DNA of 64,000 nucleotides from Sporolactobacillus spathodeae (GTDB lineage Bacteria > Bacillota > Bacilli > Bacillales > Sporolactobacillaceae): positions 37,265 through 101,264 of the forward strand of contig NZ_JAFBEV010000010.1 in the NCBI RefSeq assembly GCF_016908935.1, written 5' to 3'. The stretch's first letter is position 1; each line of letters opens with the position of its first letter. The translations under genes and the position numbers were made by a program. Shown in pieces: positions 8,773 through 17,411 of the stretch. The notes below the pieces were generated by a model, which was not told the DNA's origin, did no database searches, and was given only the letters and a program-made list of their open reading frames with translations.

Positions 8773-8800
8773 AGAGTACATAAATATTATTATGTAAACT
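8773..8800. other. dif: dif-like XerC/XerD recombination site
   Basis: A 28-base site made of an 11-base left arm AGAGTACATAA, a 6-base centre ATATTA and an 11-base right arm TTATGTAAACT. The arms are inverted repeats of each other at 9 of 11 positions. As I remember the B. subtilis dif site, its right arm is the same TTATGTAAACT. It lies between the convergent xpt and xerS genes and about 7 kb from parC, which is also near dif in B. subtilis. Resolution of chromosome dimers is the expected role. Confidence 0.75.
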
Positions 8801-8811
8801 TATTGAAAGAT

Positions 8812-8845
8812 AGGGCACGGCTAGACAGTTCAGCCGTGTCTTCTT
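8812..8845. terminator. Terminator between xpt and xerS
   Basis: GGCACGGCT pairs with AGCCGTGTC around a 9-base loop. The T-rich side follows on the plus strand (TCTTCTTAGTTTTTT), so it serves xpt and may also stop xerS transcription. Confidence 0.7.
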
Positions 8846-8851
8846 AGTTTT

Positions 8852-9958
8852 TTAGAGAAGGTCGCCGCCATGTTTCTCTTCATCAAAATGATCATCCATT
8901 TGATCAACTGCTTTTTTCAGCTCGTCATTTGTTAAATGCGTATAGATCATCGTTGTTTGAATGGATGAATGGCCAAGTTGACGTCGTAATTTTGGAATAT
9001 CATTATTTTCCGCTTGGTAGCGTGTGGCAAATGAATGGCGCAGTTTATGGACAGATAAAGATGGTTTACCGAACGCCGTCGCGTATTTTTTGACAAGATT
9101 TTCAATTGCGCGTGGGCTGAGACGCCGCGTCGTGTCTCTCGGTCCCATCGCGTCAGAAACAAAAAGTGCCTTGTTCGTCGCAGGAATTTGATATTTTTTG
9201 GCGCGAACGGATAAATAATCTTCAAGATCGAGGCTGGCTTGCTCGCTGAAGAAGACATACTGCTCTTTGTTCCCTTTGCGAAGAACGCGCGCCATTCGCT
9301 TGCTCAAATCGATATCTGACAAATCAAGACCGACTACTTCAGAAAGTCGCAGCCCGGATCCAAGAATTAACGAAACAATCGCAGTATCTCGGATTGCATT
9401 TTGCTCATGAAAATTTAAGAGCTTTTTGTTATTTTTTACAGTTTCACGATAATCATTGGCTACAAACTGCCGGAATTGTTCATATTCATCATTCCAGAGG
9501 ATTTTCCCGGCCATTTTCTGAGCAACGGTTTCTTGATCCTCTTTAATTTTATTAAAGGCAATCTTAGCCATCACATTGCGAACGATATATGGCTTCAGAT
9601 CGTCCGTTTCAGCCACATTTTGCAAATAATTGAACAAAGATTTCAAAGAAGACAATTTGCGATTGATTGTAAACTTGTCGTTTTGCAGACGGAATTGTAG
9701 ATAGGAGAGAAAATTTTCAACCGTCTGAGGGGTAAGCTTTTCTAAGCAATCGAGTGGTATGTCCGTTCGTTTTCCTTGATAGAAGCCTTCACTGAGCAAC
9801 CAATTAAAGAAAATGAGATAGTCATGGCAATAATTCAGCAGCGATCTTGGTGACATCACACGCATTTTCTTATTGACGTACTCGGTGACATACCATGGGA
9901 GTAGTGCTGTTTTTTCATCAATACGATCATAAAGGTGAGGGGTACGTTCATCAGCCAT
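8852..9958 (-). CDS. xerS: Tyrosine recombinase XerS
   Basis: 368 residues. The N-terminal core-binding domain has the XerS feature LPWYVTEYVNKKMRVMSPRS; the catalytic domain carries R204 (LRLSE), K228 (RKGNK), H304xxR307 (HKLRH), H330 (LGHSS) and the nucleophile Y339 (IYTHL), so it is predicted active. XerS works alone on an atypical dif in streptococci and relatives, in place of XerC/XerD. The start at 9958 is preceded by GGAGAC; the frame upstream to 9994 lacks a site. A classical-looking dif is 52 bases past its stop, which argues for chromosome resolution rather than a prophage integrase. Confidence 0.88.
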   Translation of the reverse strand: MADERTPHLYDRIDEKTALLPWYVTEYVNKKMRVMSPRSLLNYCHDYLIFFNWLLSEGFYQGKRTDIPLDCLEKLTPQTVENFLSYLQFRLQNDKFTINRKLSSLKSLFNYLQNVAETDDLKPYIVRNVMAKIAFNKIKEDQETVAQKMAGKILWNDEYEQFRQFVANDYRETVKNNKKLLNFHEQNAIRDTAIVSLILGSGLRLSEVVGLDLSDIDLSKRMARVLRKGNKEQYVFFSEQASLDLEDYLSVRAKKYQIPATNKALFVSDAMGPRDTTRRLSPRAIENLVKKYATAFGKPSLSVHKLRHSFATRYQAENNDIPKLRRQLGHSSIQTTMIYTHLTNDELKKAVDQMDDHFDEEKHGGDLL

Positions 9959-10049
9959 AATAAAGTCTCCAGTCCTTAATTGTCCGTTAAGCAAGTATAA
10001 AATTTCAGAAGAATTAAGTATAAGATAAACTAAGTTTCAGCCGTCATTC

Positions 10050-10085
10050 AAAAGACTTGGCTTCGTCAAGTTTTTCTAAAGAAAA
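10050..10085 (+). repeat. Dispersed repeat hairpin, copy C
   Basis: ACTTGGCTTCGTCAAGT at 10055-10071, followed by TTTTCT as in the copies at 34172 and 61811. The GC-rich part of the element is missing here. Confidence 0.6.
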
Positions 10086-10155
10086 TATGTAAATGACAAG
10101 TCAATCGTAGCATGCAGGAAAAGAGCAGTCAATATTTTACGCAGTAATGTCAATA

Positions 10156-10186
10156 AATAATAAAAGCCTCCAATTTAATGGAGACA
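10156..10186 (-). terminator. Terminator of peroxiredoxin-like gene
   Basis: On the minus strand, GTCTCCATT pairs with TTGGAGGC, then TTTTATTATT. It starts right at the stop codon. Confidence 0.65.
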
Positions 10187-10837
10187 TTATTTGTGCAGAT
10201 TTTTAATAACCGTTAGTATCTCTGCCGGATCAGTACGTTCTTTATAATCCGAGCTGACATGAGCGAAAGCAATGATTCCATTTTGATCAAGTACATAAGT
10301 CGCTGGCTTAGGCAACTCCCATTTTTCATTGCCATTACTTAGTTCGAGATCAAATCCTGACTGTTTATACAATTCGATCAGGTAGTCCTGAAGTTTGAAT
10401 ACCAATTGATATTGATTGGCCACTTTACCATCTTTGTCACTGAGTACGGCAAATTCAAGATTATTCTTTTCCTGTGTGGATAAAGATGCATCAGGTGTTT
10501 GAGGACTGATCGCAATCAATTGGGCACCAAGTTCCTGGATCTTGGGAAGGGCGCGTTGATAGGCTCTGAGTTCTAAATTGCAATAGGGACACCATCCGCC
10601 ACGATAGAAATCGATGATGATCGGTCCCTTGGCAAGTTCCTGTGAAAGAGTGACGCGCTTCCCGGTAGCGTCAAGGAGAGAAAAATCAGGAGCTAAATCG
10701 CCAACTTTAAGGCCTTGCGCAACATGGGATTCCTCAAGTTCATAAATGGATTGCGCGTATAGGCGCTGCTTTTCCGGAGATGCTTTTTTCTTAAATGTAG
10801 CTTTGTATGCTTCGATATCGTCTATCAATGATGTCAT
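10187..10837 (-). CDS. Peroxiredoxin-like AhpC/TSA family protein
   Basis: 216 residues with a thioredoxin fold: DLAPDFSLLDATGKRVTLS, then the active-site region IIIDFYRGGWCPYCNLELRAYQ. The WCPYC motif and the absence of the classical PVCT peroxidatic motif place it in the AhpC/TSA-like subgroup often annotated as peroxiredoxin-like; it probably reduces peroxides or disulfides, but this is from the family. Two regions, QLIAISPQTPD and ATYVLDQNGIIAFAHV, complete the fold. ATG at 10837 has GGAGG about 10 bases upstream; the TTG at 10846 would be too close to it. Single gene, divergent from the SRPBCC gene. Confidence 0.82.
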   Translation of the reverse strand: MTSLIDDIEAYKATFKKKASPEKQRLYAQSIYELEESHVAQGLKVGDLAPDFSLLDATGKRVTLSQELAKGPIIIDFYRGGWCPYCNLELRAYQRALPKIQELGAQLIAISPQTPDASLSTQEKNNLEFAVLSDKDGKVANQYQLVFKLQDYLIELYKQSGFDLELSNGNEKWELPKPATYVLDQNGIIAFAHVSSDYKERTDPAEILTVIKNLHK

Positions 10838-10982
10838 GTTTGACAAACCTCCAAATCCAAAAGGGATATTTCTTTGTTTTTTATTTTATTAAAGCCCCGA
10901 TAGTTTTGCAAAACATATTGACTCAATATTAAAAAGCTAGATAATAAAAACATGATTCTATTAAATTGTGGAGTGATTTGCT

Positions 10983-11414
10983 ATGGCATTCGCAGAATAT
11001 TCCGTATTAATCCGGAAACCCGTTCATGATGTTTATGAATTTATATTAAATGGTGAGAATAATAAACTTTGGCGACCATCCGTCACTGCGGTAAGCAAAG
11101 TGACAGCGGGGGAGATAAGAGTCGGCACCCAATTTTCGCAAATGATGAAAGGGCCTTTTGGAAAAAGCATCAGTGGTGATTACGAGATAATAAGCAGTGA
11201 TCTAGATAAAGCAATCGCCTTCAAGGTCATTTCCGGGCCAGCAAGACCTACAGGAAATTACGTTCTTGAAGAGAACGGTGAAGAAACAAAAGTCACATTT
11301 ACTTTATCCTACACACCAACAGGGTTTGCTAAACTCATGGATCCGATGATTAACAAACAGATGCAGCAAGAGACGGCAATGCTGATCAATATTAAAAATT
11401 ATTTTGAAAATTAA
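10983..11414 (+). CDS. SRPBCC (START-like) family protein
   Basis: 143 residues with the helix-grip layout of small START/polyketide-cyclase-like proteins: a first strand with IRKPVHDVYEFI, a long central beta sheet (GTQFSQMMKGPFG, NYVLEENGEETKVTFTLSY) and a C-terminal helix (PMINKQMQQETAMLINIKNYF) covering a hydrophobic cavity. Proteins of this group bind hydrophobic ligands; no ligand or enzyme activity can be named. GGAGTGAT precedes the ATG. Genes of this type often sit beside a regulator, but here the neighbour is only the divergent peroxiredoxin-like gene. Confidence 0.8.
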   Translation: MAFAEYSVLIRKPVHDVYEFILNGENNKLWRPSVTAVSKVTAGEIRVGTQFSQMMKGPFGKSISGDYEIISSDLDKAIAFKVISGPARPTGNYVLEENGEETKVTFTLSYTPTGFAKLMDPMINKQMQQETAMLINIKNYFEN

Positions 11415-11811
11415 CTTCAAAGAAAGCAGAGAAAAAACGGGATTGAAAAGTGCAATAAAGTTTTACGCAGTGTTCAGAGTCCTTGATCACGTTGACCAGA
11501 GAATCTTCTAATGAAAATTGCAAAACGATACATGACATAGAGCTGGTCAATTTGAACCTTTTTATAAAGTGGAGAATCTGTATTTGTTGAACGATAAATA
11601 AATCATCGTAAATTTCTATTTTCGTTCCGTCAAACGCTGGGGAAAATGAATTGGTGTTGAAAAACAGATTTTTAGTGGGATTGGATCAATCAAGTAAAAA
11701 ACAGCCAGTTAGAAGCACCTAACAAAAATATCTTGAGTTTACTTCGTCAAAATTATATTTTACGTAGTAAATATTCGGCAAGAAATTCTTCACCCCATCG
11801 TTGCAACCTTT
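11415..11811. other. Gene-poor stretch left of the transposon
   Basis: No convincing gene. On the minus strand a frame stays open from about 11650 to 11420 (contains KIEIYDDLFIVQQIQILHF) without a start or a recognised domain; it could be a decayed gene. Bases 11753-11816 hold the end of an ORF cut by the transposon. Confidence 0.4.
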
Positions 11812-11816
11812 CATTT
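11812..11816. repeat. 5-bp target site duplication, left copy
   Basis: CATTT directly before the terminal TGTC of the transposon, repeated exactly at 21148-21152. Confidence 0.88.
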
Positions 11817-12003
11817 TGTCTGGCGACACAAACTTGGGGACTGTTTTGACACAAACCTGGGGACTATATAAAAATTTAATGATTTGCGACACAAATCTGG
11901 TGACTGTTTGGTAAAATATTCAAGTTATTTTCTTCTAATGCGACACAAACCTGGGGACTGAATTACAATATCTGGTAAATTGTCGACACAAACCTGGGGA
12001 CTC
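11817..12003. repeat. Transposon left end with five repeated transposase sites
   Basis: Five copies of a site close to CGACACAAACCTGGGGACT, all in the same orientation: 11823-11843, 11848-11866, 11886-11906, 11940-11960 and 11983-12003. The third copy is the most diverged. They are the expected TnsB binding sites; the last ends 4 bases before the tniQ stop codon. Confidence 0.88.
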
Positions 12004-12007
12004 TCTG

Positions 12008-13516
12008 TTATTCTTCGGCATAAAGTTTTTGGATCCCCCTTTCTAATGGGTTTATATATCGTTCGTATTCTCTTTTATGATTGTGAATTGGACATGTTTT
12101 CGAACTAATATCACTGACATGATATAGCCGTCTTATAAAAACCATTTTCTTTTTTCCCTCTTTTGGGACCAATGCTAAATAAAAAGGTGTACCTCTGTTA
12201 ATTAGCGGTTTATGGAATAATTCTGTTGAGACTTTATTCTTCCAGTATAAAAATCGTCCGATTAATAAATCGCTTGACATATGAAATAATAACCAGTTCA
12301 AAATTTCCTTATCTTCAATTTCTGAAAAATCCTTCAACCTGAAATTATTAAATGTATCATCAATATAAATTGAAATGACACCACCAAAATAAAAAGAAAA
12401 GTTATCATGATCGTTATATCTGATTTTCAGAGTCGAACCATTACCCCACCCTGATTCTACTTCCCACAATTCATTAATTTGTTCTGCCTCTTTTCTCCAG
12501 AGTAAATAGGCGAATGCGTCCGGGCACACGTCCCCTCCATGTGCTGCATTTTGAAAAATTTTTATACATTTCTTATGATCCTTAAGTAATTTCTTTCTGA
12601 TAAATCGTGCTACCGACTTGTAGATGGCTTTGGAAAGATCATATACATACTTCTGATGATCATAACTTTTTTGTAATTTTAAATACTTTGCATTGTGCTT
12701 TCTGATCTTTTTATCTAAATTAGTAACATTCGATGTGGTAAAGATAAACCCTTTACTTTTCATTTGATTGTTTGATTCTTTATCATCGTTATTGTGAGTA
12801 TGCTGAAATAATATAAGAGCCTTTCTTAATTCCGAGTGATTTTCATTTTTATCATGATCACTCAAAAAGGGATAATAGAGATAATTATCGTTAATAGTTT
12901 CTCTATCAAAATTGATCCAATCAGTATATAAATTTTTACTTGAATAATTATTACTCCAGGTCATAATAAATGTAAATGTGTTGTTTTGGGTTAACGGATG
13001 TTTACATTTGCAACAGAATGGATCATTACTTTGGGATAGTTCATAGCGTGTCTTGGCATGACATTGTCTACATGTGTTTTCTAAGCTCACGCCGTGAAAG
13101 ACACATTTGTCAAAGAGTTTTATTTGATGAAAAAAACTGTGGTATCCTGTTTCGATACAGATAGGACAGAAAGTTAGATTTTCTCTAAAGTACTTCTCTC
13201 TGTGAGCTATTGGGTTTAAGATTGGTTGCAGTAGTTGATTAATCATTTTATCGTAGTATTCACATAAATCTAGACCTAAAACTTTTTTGGTTTTCTCACC
13301 ATCAAAACACGAAAAAGAAATTAGGTTTCGGTAAGACTTTACAGTGGGATTAATGTTTCTTTTTTTTCGTAGATCCTTGTTTGCAAAAAAACGAATAACT
13401 TCGATAGTTTCAAGCTTATTTGCATACCGAAATTTTTCAAGTATTCCCCAAATTGATTCATAAGGCTGTATCCATTCATTTTTCCATGTAACACTTGATA
13501 CATTTTCTTTTTCCAT
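12008..13516 (-). CDS. tniQ: TniQ/TnsD-family target-selection protein
   Basis: 502 residues. Residues about 110-180 contain the TniQ zinc-finger arrangement: CPIC, CVFHGVSLENTC, CRQCH, then CCKCKHPL. In Tn7-like elements this protein binds the target DNA and recruits TnsC. At about 500 residues it is longer than minimal TniQ and in the range of TnsD, so a sequence-specific C-terminal DNA-binding part is likely. ATG at 13516 has GAAGGA 8 bases upstream; a TTG at 13537 overlapping the tnsC stop is the alternative. It is the last gene of the tnsABC-tniQ operon and ends next to the left-end repeats. Confidence 0.85.
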   Translation of the reverse strand: MEKENVSSVTWKNEWIQPYESIWGILEKFRYANKLETIEVIRFFANKDLRKKRNINPTVKSYRNLISFSCFDGEKTKKVLGLDLCEYYDKMINQLLQPILNPIAHREKYFRENLTFCPICIETGYHSFFHQIKLFDKCVFHGVSLENTCRQCHAKTRYELSQSNDPFCCKCKHPLTQNNTFTFIMTWSNNYSSKNLYTDWINFDRETINDNYLYYPFLSDHDKNENHSELRKALILFQHTHNNDDKESNNQMKSKGFIFTTSNVTNLDKKIRKHNAKYLKLQKSYDHQKYVYDLSKAIYKSVARFIRKKLLKDHKKCIKIFQNAAHGGDVCPDAFAYLLWRKEAEQINELWEVESGWGNGSTLKIRYNDHDNFSFYFGGVISIYIDDTFNNFRLKDFSEIEDKEILNWLLFHMSSDLLIGRFLYWKNKVSTELFHKPLINRGTPFYLALVPKEGKKKMVFIRRLYHVSDISSKTCPIHNHKREYERYINPLERGIQKLYAEE

Positions 13517-13533
13517 AGCTAAATGTCCTTCCT

Positions 13534-14526
13534 TCAATTCATTTCTGAATAAGTCTCTGAATTTATATACCCAGAGAATTCAATAGCGTTCTTTATTTCT
13601 TCTTTCGTGAGTGCATCAACATTAACTCCATCAAAACCATACTGGGTAAGAATGAACTCTACTGTTGTAGTTAGATATTGCATAGGTATTTCAAATTTAC
13701 CGGGAATATTTGCTTTACGACGCATCTCTTGAAAGGTCTCATAAACTAAATCAGCATAAGTGGCTAGACGGAATCCTTCAGCATATAATTTTGGAAAGAA
13801 AAATTGTGTAAATGAGCAATCGCTCCCTTCCGGATACGATGATTCATCATCATAGCCAACGAGACAAGTTGTGATATCGTCTACTGTGCAAACTCCTTTA
13901 AAAGGGTATTCATGCACCATAAACCGTCCGATAATTTGTGCTCGTTTCATAGCAATGAAAGCACTTTTTTGATTTATTAACTCTTTTTGTCCTACAAGGA
14001 TGACGGTTAATTGGACATTGGCTCGATCAAGTTCATTATGAATATCCATTAACCATTTATAATGCATTTCGTGGAGTTCTTGAGCGTCATCCATTATCAC
14101 AATTACTCTATTTTCTTTTGAGGAAAGTCCACGCTCGATAAGAAACATGGATAAACGTCCCCGTTTGACATTTGCTTTCCCATTTGCAAAAAATTCGTGT
14201 CCTACATCTCTCAACATATCTTCAAAGAAGACTGATTCATTTGGGGTTTTGTAGTGGCGACAATTTATTATAAAAATTGGTAAATCTTCGCCATATTCTT
14301 CGGGTAGTTGACTCAATAAAAATTTTAAAGCCCTTGTTTTTCCTATCCTTGGACGCCCATAAATGATGCCTCCGGGCGTTCGACAATCAATCCATCTTGA
14401 TATCGTATTGTACAAGTTACTAATTTCATTTGTTGCTAGAAGATATCTTCCCGTATAAACCGGGTGTGACTTAGGTGGTATAAAAGGTCTGTTAGCAGGT
14501 GTTTGATGATTTCCTTGCCTTAACAT
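13534..14526 (-). CDS. tnsC: TnsC/TniB-type AAA+ ATPase
   Basis: 330 residues. Walker A is GRPRIGKT at residues 57-64 and Walker B is VIVIMDDAQE with the two acidic residues at 146-147; a sensor-like VILVGQKEL follows near 180. TnsC forms ATP-dependent filaments on DNA and links the target selector TniQ to the TnsA/TnsB transposase. Residues 1-40 and the C-terminal 60 residues are probably the contact regions. A strong GGAGGAGGTG precedes the ATG. The stop overlaps the upstream possible TTG of tniQ, showing tight coupling. Confidence 0.9.
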   Translation of the reverse strand: MLRQGNHQTPANRPFIPPKSHPVYTGRYLLATNEISNLYNTISRWIDCRTPGGIIYGRPRIGKTRALKFLLSQLPEEYGEDLPIFIINCRHYKTPNESVFFEDMLRDVGHEFFANGKANVKRGRLSMFLIERGLSSKENRVIVIMDDAQELHEMHYKWLMDIHNELDRANVQLTVILVGQKELINQKSAFIAMKRAQIIGRFMVHEYPFKGVCTVDDITTCLVGYDDESSYPEGSDCSFTQFFFPKLYAEGFRLATYADLVYETFQEMRRKANIPGKFEIPMQYLTTTVEFILTQYGFDGVNVDALTKEEIKNAIEFSGYINSETYSEMN

Positions 14527-14544
14527 ACTGCCACCTCCTCCATA

Positions 14545-16518
14545 TCAATAAGTTATCGTCTTTTTAAATATTCTTTTGATCGGATTTTGTGACTTTCTAG
14601 AATCATTCATATTCTCTTTACCCTTACTTTCAGCTTTTTTATTCGTTAATTCTTCATCAACATACTGTGTTTTAGTTTTATTACCTTTTTTGGAACTCTC
14701 TTGATTTCTTTCTTTATTAAGCATTGACAAGCTGTTTCTAGTCTTTTTACTTTTTCTTGATTTATCAGCTAAATATTTATAGAACACATCAATTGGATCT
14801 TCGTTGTTGGTAAAATGAATTAATTTTTTGTTCTTTAGTTGATTAATTGCTTTACGAACTTTGAGCGAATGTTTCTGAATAGACCACTTACCTGTAGCAT
14901 ATAAGTAACCCAAGGAACTACCATCTGGTAAGAATGCTTGAATGACACGTAAATCGTCTATATTTATTAATAGTGTCAATTTAGTTCCGATTAGTTGAGG
15001 ACTTCGTTCAATAATTTCATTACGGTAGATAACGTTTTCATACTGAATGTGAGGTCGTCTACCAGATGAAACATTTCCAGATATTTTTCTAACATCTTTC
15101 TTCGAGAAAAATATTACATTATTTCTTTCGTTTTCAGTCAGTTTTCTCAATATTGATCCGTTGCTCAAATTTACTTTTAAGGCTTCAAGCGGAGACAGAT
15201 TATTTAACCCCGAATGCGGTGTTCCATTGTAAGTTGCAATTATTAACTCTGTTAGTTCTTCAATCTCTTGCTCTGTTATTTCATACTTGATTGCATTTTT
15301 TTCTGCATCAATTCTTTTTGGATCTTGCGGATTACTTCCTGTTGTATTTGGTAACCTATGATAAAAGTTTTCTTCCAGTGTACCAAAAAAGCGTTCAATA
15401 ATAGCTCTTCGTTCTGGTGTATCTACAGGTCCAGCATTAATTGAGCATTTAACAATGTGCTCTAGTCTATCCTGAACAATGGCTGCTAAATTTGATTTAC
15501 CATTATCAAACAAAAATTCATCCCATAAAGCCCATTGAGTGTCCTCTATCGCTTGGGAATGAAATCCCCCATTGTCAGGATACCTAAAACCAGGAATAGT
15601 GAAATTAAAAAGCTCCTTAGGCACAACTGCATTCCTGATACACTTTAATACGTCCGCAGATGAATATTCGGTATTTAAGCAGATATGATATCCGAGGACA
15701 AGCCGAGTAGCTTCGTCAATAATAGTCAATAGCCAGATTCGATTCATGATATCAGTTACTTCATGACCGTCAGGTGTTTTAAACTTGATAGCAAGAAGCA
15801 AATCAATTCGATGTCCATCAAATTGTACACGTTGGAAGGGCTCAGTTATTGCAGGCGTGTTTTTCTCACCTATCCCAGTATGAATTGCTGTCTTAAATGC
15901 CGCTTTGCTCTGTCGTTTTGCTGCTTTAGCAAAATGATTAAGATCGACCCTTTTTAAATATCGCTCAAGCGATCTTTTGGCACGATCTTTTGTAGTAAAT
16001 GGATATTCATTAAAATTAATTTTTTCCGCTTTACACGCTTCAATAAATTTTCGATGAATATTCTTTTTGCGTATTATTGGCTCATGGAGTGCTTTATTCC
16101 CTTGTTTTAAGTATAAATTATCAATCGTATCTTTTATTTTGGGGTATTCTTCGAGCAAAAGTGTAAATGCTCCTGTAGCCTTTTTCATATGGTCCGAGGG
16201 AAGCTCTTCACGTGTATATGTTTTTATATTCTTATAAGGAATTAATGCTCGATAACCAAAGACATTGCCATATTCATCAAGCGTGAGGCAGCGATCAATG
16301 AAATTGTATAGGTCTTTCTTTTTCATTCCTGTTTGTCTTTCAATTTCTGGTATGGATAGGAGCGTATTAAAGTATAAATCGATACCTTTTTTTCTTTGTA
16401 GAAAGATAGGACGATCACTCTCATTTAAGTTAGTAATTTCGATTACTGACCAGTTTGCCGTGTATAGTTGCTCATCCGTCAGATGAGTATATTGACTGAT
16501 CTTATGTCTATGCACCAT
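14545..16518 (-). CDS. tnsB: TnsB-type DDE transposase
   Basis: 657 residues of the Mu/Tn7/Tn552 integrase family. The catalytic triad can be read as D234 (VQFDGHRID), D338 (FLFDNGKSN) and E375 (RRAIIERFFGTLEENF), with the helix-turn-helix DNA-binding region before it and a Mu C-terminal beta-barrel (about residues 440-560) after it. The last 80 residues are lysine- and serine-rich and probably flexible, as in other TnsB proteins that touch TnsC with their tails. The ATG lies inside the end of tnsA (11-base overlap) behind GGAGGT. It should bind the repeated sites at both transposon ends. Confidence 0.92.
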   Translation of the reverse strand: MVHRHKISQYTHLTDEQLYTANWSVIEITNLNESDRPIFLQRKKGIDLYFNTLLSIPEIERQTGMKKKDLYNFIDRCLTLDEYGNVFGYRALIPYKNIKTYTREELPSDHMKKATGAFTLLLEEYPKIKDTIDNLYLKQGNKALHEPIIRKKNIHRKFIEACKAEKINFNEYPFTTKDRAKRSLERYLKRVDLNHFAKAAKRQSKAAFKTAIHTGIGEKNTPAITEPFQRVQFDGHRIDLLLAIKFKTPDGHEVTDIMNRIWLLTIIDEATRLVLGYHICLNTEYSSADVLKCIRNAVVPKELFNFTIPGFRYPDNGGFHSQAIEDTQWALWDEFLFDNGKSNLAAIVQDRLEHIVKCSINAGPVDTPERRAIIERFFGTLEENFYHRLPNTTGSNPQDPKRIDAEKNAIKYEITEQEIEELTELIIATYNGTPHSGLNNLSPLEALKVNLSNGSILRKLTENERNNVIFFSKKDVRKISGNVSSGRRPHIQYENVIYRNEIIERSPQLIGTKLTLLINIDDLRVIQAFLPDGSSLGYLYATGKWSIQKHSLKVRKAINQLKNKKLIHFTNNEDPIDVFYKYLADKSRKSKKTRNSLSMLNKERNQESSKKGNKTKTQYVDEELTNKKAESKGKENMNDSRKSQNPIKRIFKKTITY

Positions 16519-17182
16519 CTATCCATACCTCCATTTTTCTGTTAATTGTCTGGATAGCAATATTTGACTGTACCTTTCCCGAATAAATCAAATACATGAG
16601 AGCAACCATAATGTCATCTTGAGATTCATTTTTCAAATGAAAAATCTGTTCTAATGTTCTTCTTTCGCCTTTAATTGCTTGGATAATGTCTAGTGTCAGT
16701 GCGTTCAGATCAGCAGGATTAAATTGCCTGACAAAAGAAATTATTTTACGGTAATTATTCAGCAGAATACGACTTTCTCTGATTTTATCCTCTGAAATAA
16801 CAAAATGACTCATGTTATTTCGTTTCGCCCACTTTTTCTGAATCTCTATTTGTCTCATTGTTTGTAAATATTTAGGATGTTCTTCTAATAAGAAATTCAA
16901 ATATTTAATTTCAATAATTGCTTCCTCTTTATTTTCATATAGAACCCACATATCAGGAATTGAATGGAATTGTTCACCATGAATTGTCTCTTCAATGATT
17001 AATGGTTGTTCGCAGAACCGTATAATCTTTGGGTCGCATTCAACTGAAAGCCAATGGTCATATTCTAGATCACTGAACAATTCAATTGTTCGTTTCATTT
17101 TATGACTATATCCTGTCCAATAATTATTGCCGTATTTCGAACTTCTTTTCATATGAATCGGATTATTATACACAGGAGTCAC
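16508..17182 (-). CDS. tnsA: TnsA-type endonuclease
   Basis: 224 residues. TnsA nicks the 5' ends of Tn7-like elements so that they move by cut-and-paste. A restriction-endonuclease-fold signature is visible: D77 in SIPDMWVLYEN followed by E91-x-K93 in AIIEIKY, after the conserved WLSVECDPKIIRFCEQP. The C-terminal part (LNALTLDIIQAIKG, then MVALMYLIYSGKV) is a winged-helix-like region that contacts TnsC in Tn7. The start appears to be GTG at 17182 without a strong ribosome binding site; ATG at 17152 is the alternative. First gene of the tns operon. Confidence 0.85.
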   Translation of the reverse strand: MTPVYNNPIHMKRSSKYGNNYWTGYSHKMKRTIELFSDLEYDHWLSVECDPKIIRFCEQPLIIEETIHGEQFHSIPDMWVLYENKEEAIIEIKYLNFLLEEHPKYLQTMRQIEIQKKWAKRNNMSHFVISEDKIRESRILLNNYRKIISFVRQFNPADLNALTLDIIQAIKGERRTLEQIFHLKNESQDDIMVALMYLIYSGKVQSNIAIQTINRKMEVWIDGA

Positions 17183-17302
17183 CTAGGCAGAGAAATTTTA
17201 TTTTGTAAGTATTCTTCAACGCAGTTTAAGAGTCCTTTATACAGCAACACTTCGTATTAGGTACTTTATATATTACTGATTTAATTTGACTTATTAGACT
17301 CA

Positions 17303-17360
17303 ATAAAGAAAAAGCTAGTTAAGTTATTCCATAATTAAGTAATAACTAAACCAGCTTTGT
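17303..17360 (-). terminator. Terminator of the cadA operon
   Basis: On the minus strand, AAAGCTGGTTTAGTTATT pairs with AATAACTTAACTAGCTTT (two mismatches), followed by TTCTTT. The remaining bases to tnsA (17183-17300) are AT-rich and probably hold the tns promoter. Confidence 0.75.
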
Positions 17361-17411
17361 ATATCTTTTCATCAAAGTGCAACTTACAGGATATAGTAGC
17401 ACATTTTAGCA

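Noticed and set aside
8852..9958. Prophage or island integrase.
   Set aside because: The protein has the XerS N-terminus, lies beside a dif-like site, and no phage genes or tRNA attachment site are nearby.
11823..12003. Short CRISPR array.
   Set aside because: The five 19-21-bp repeats have uneven spacing, diverge from one another, recur inverted at the other transposon end, and no cas genes exist in the window.
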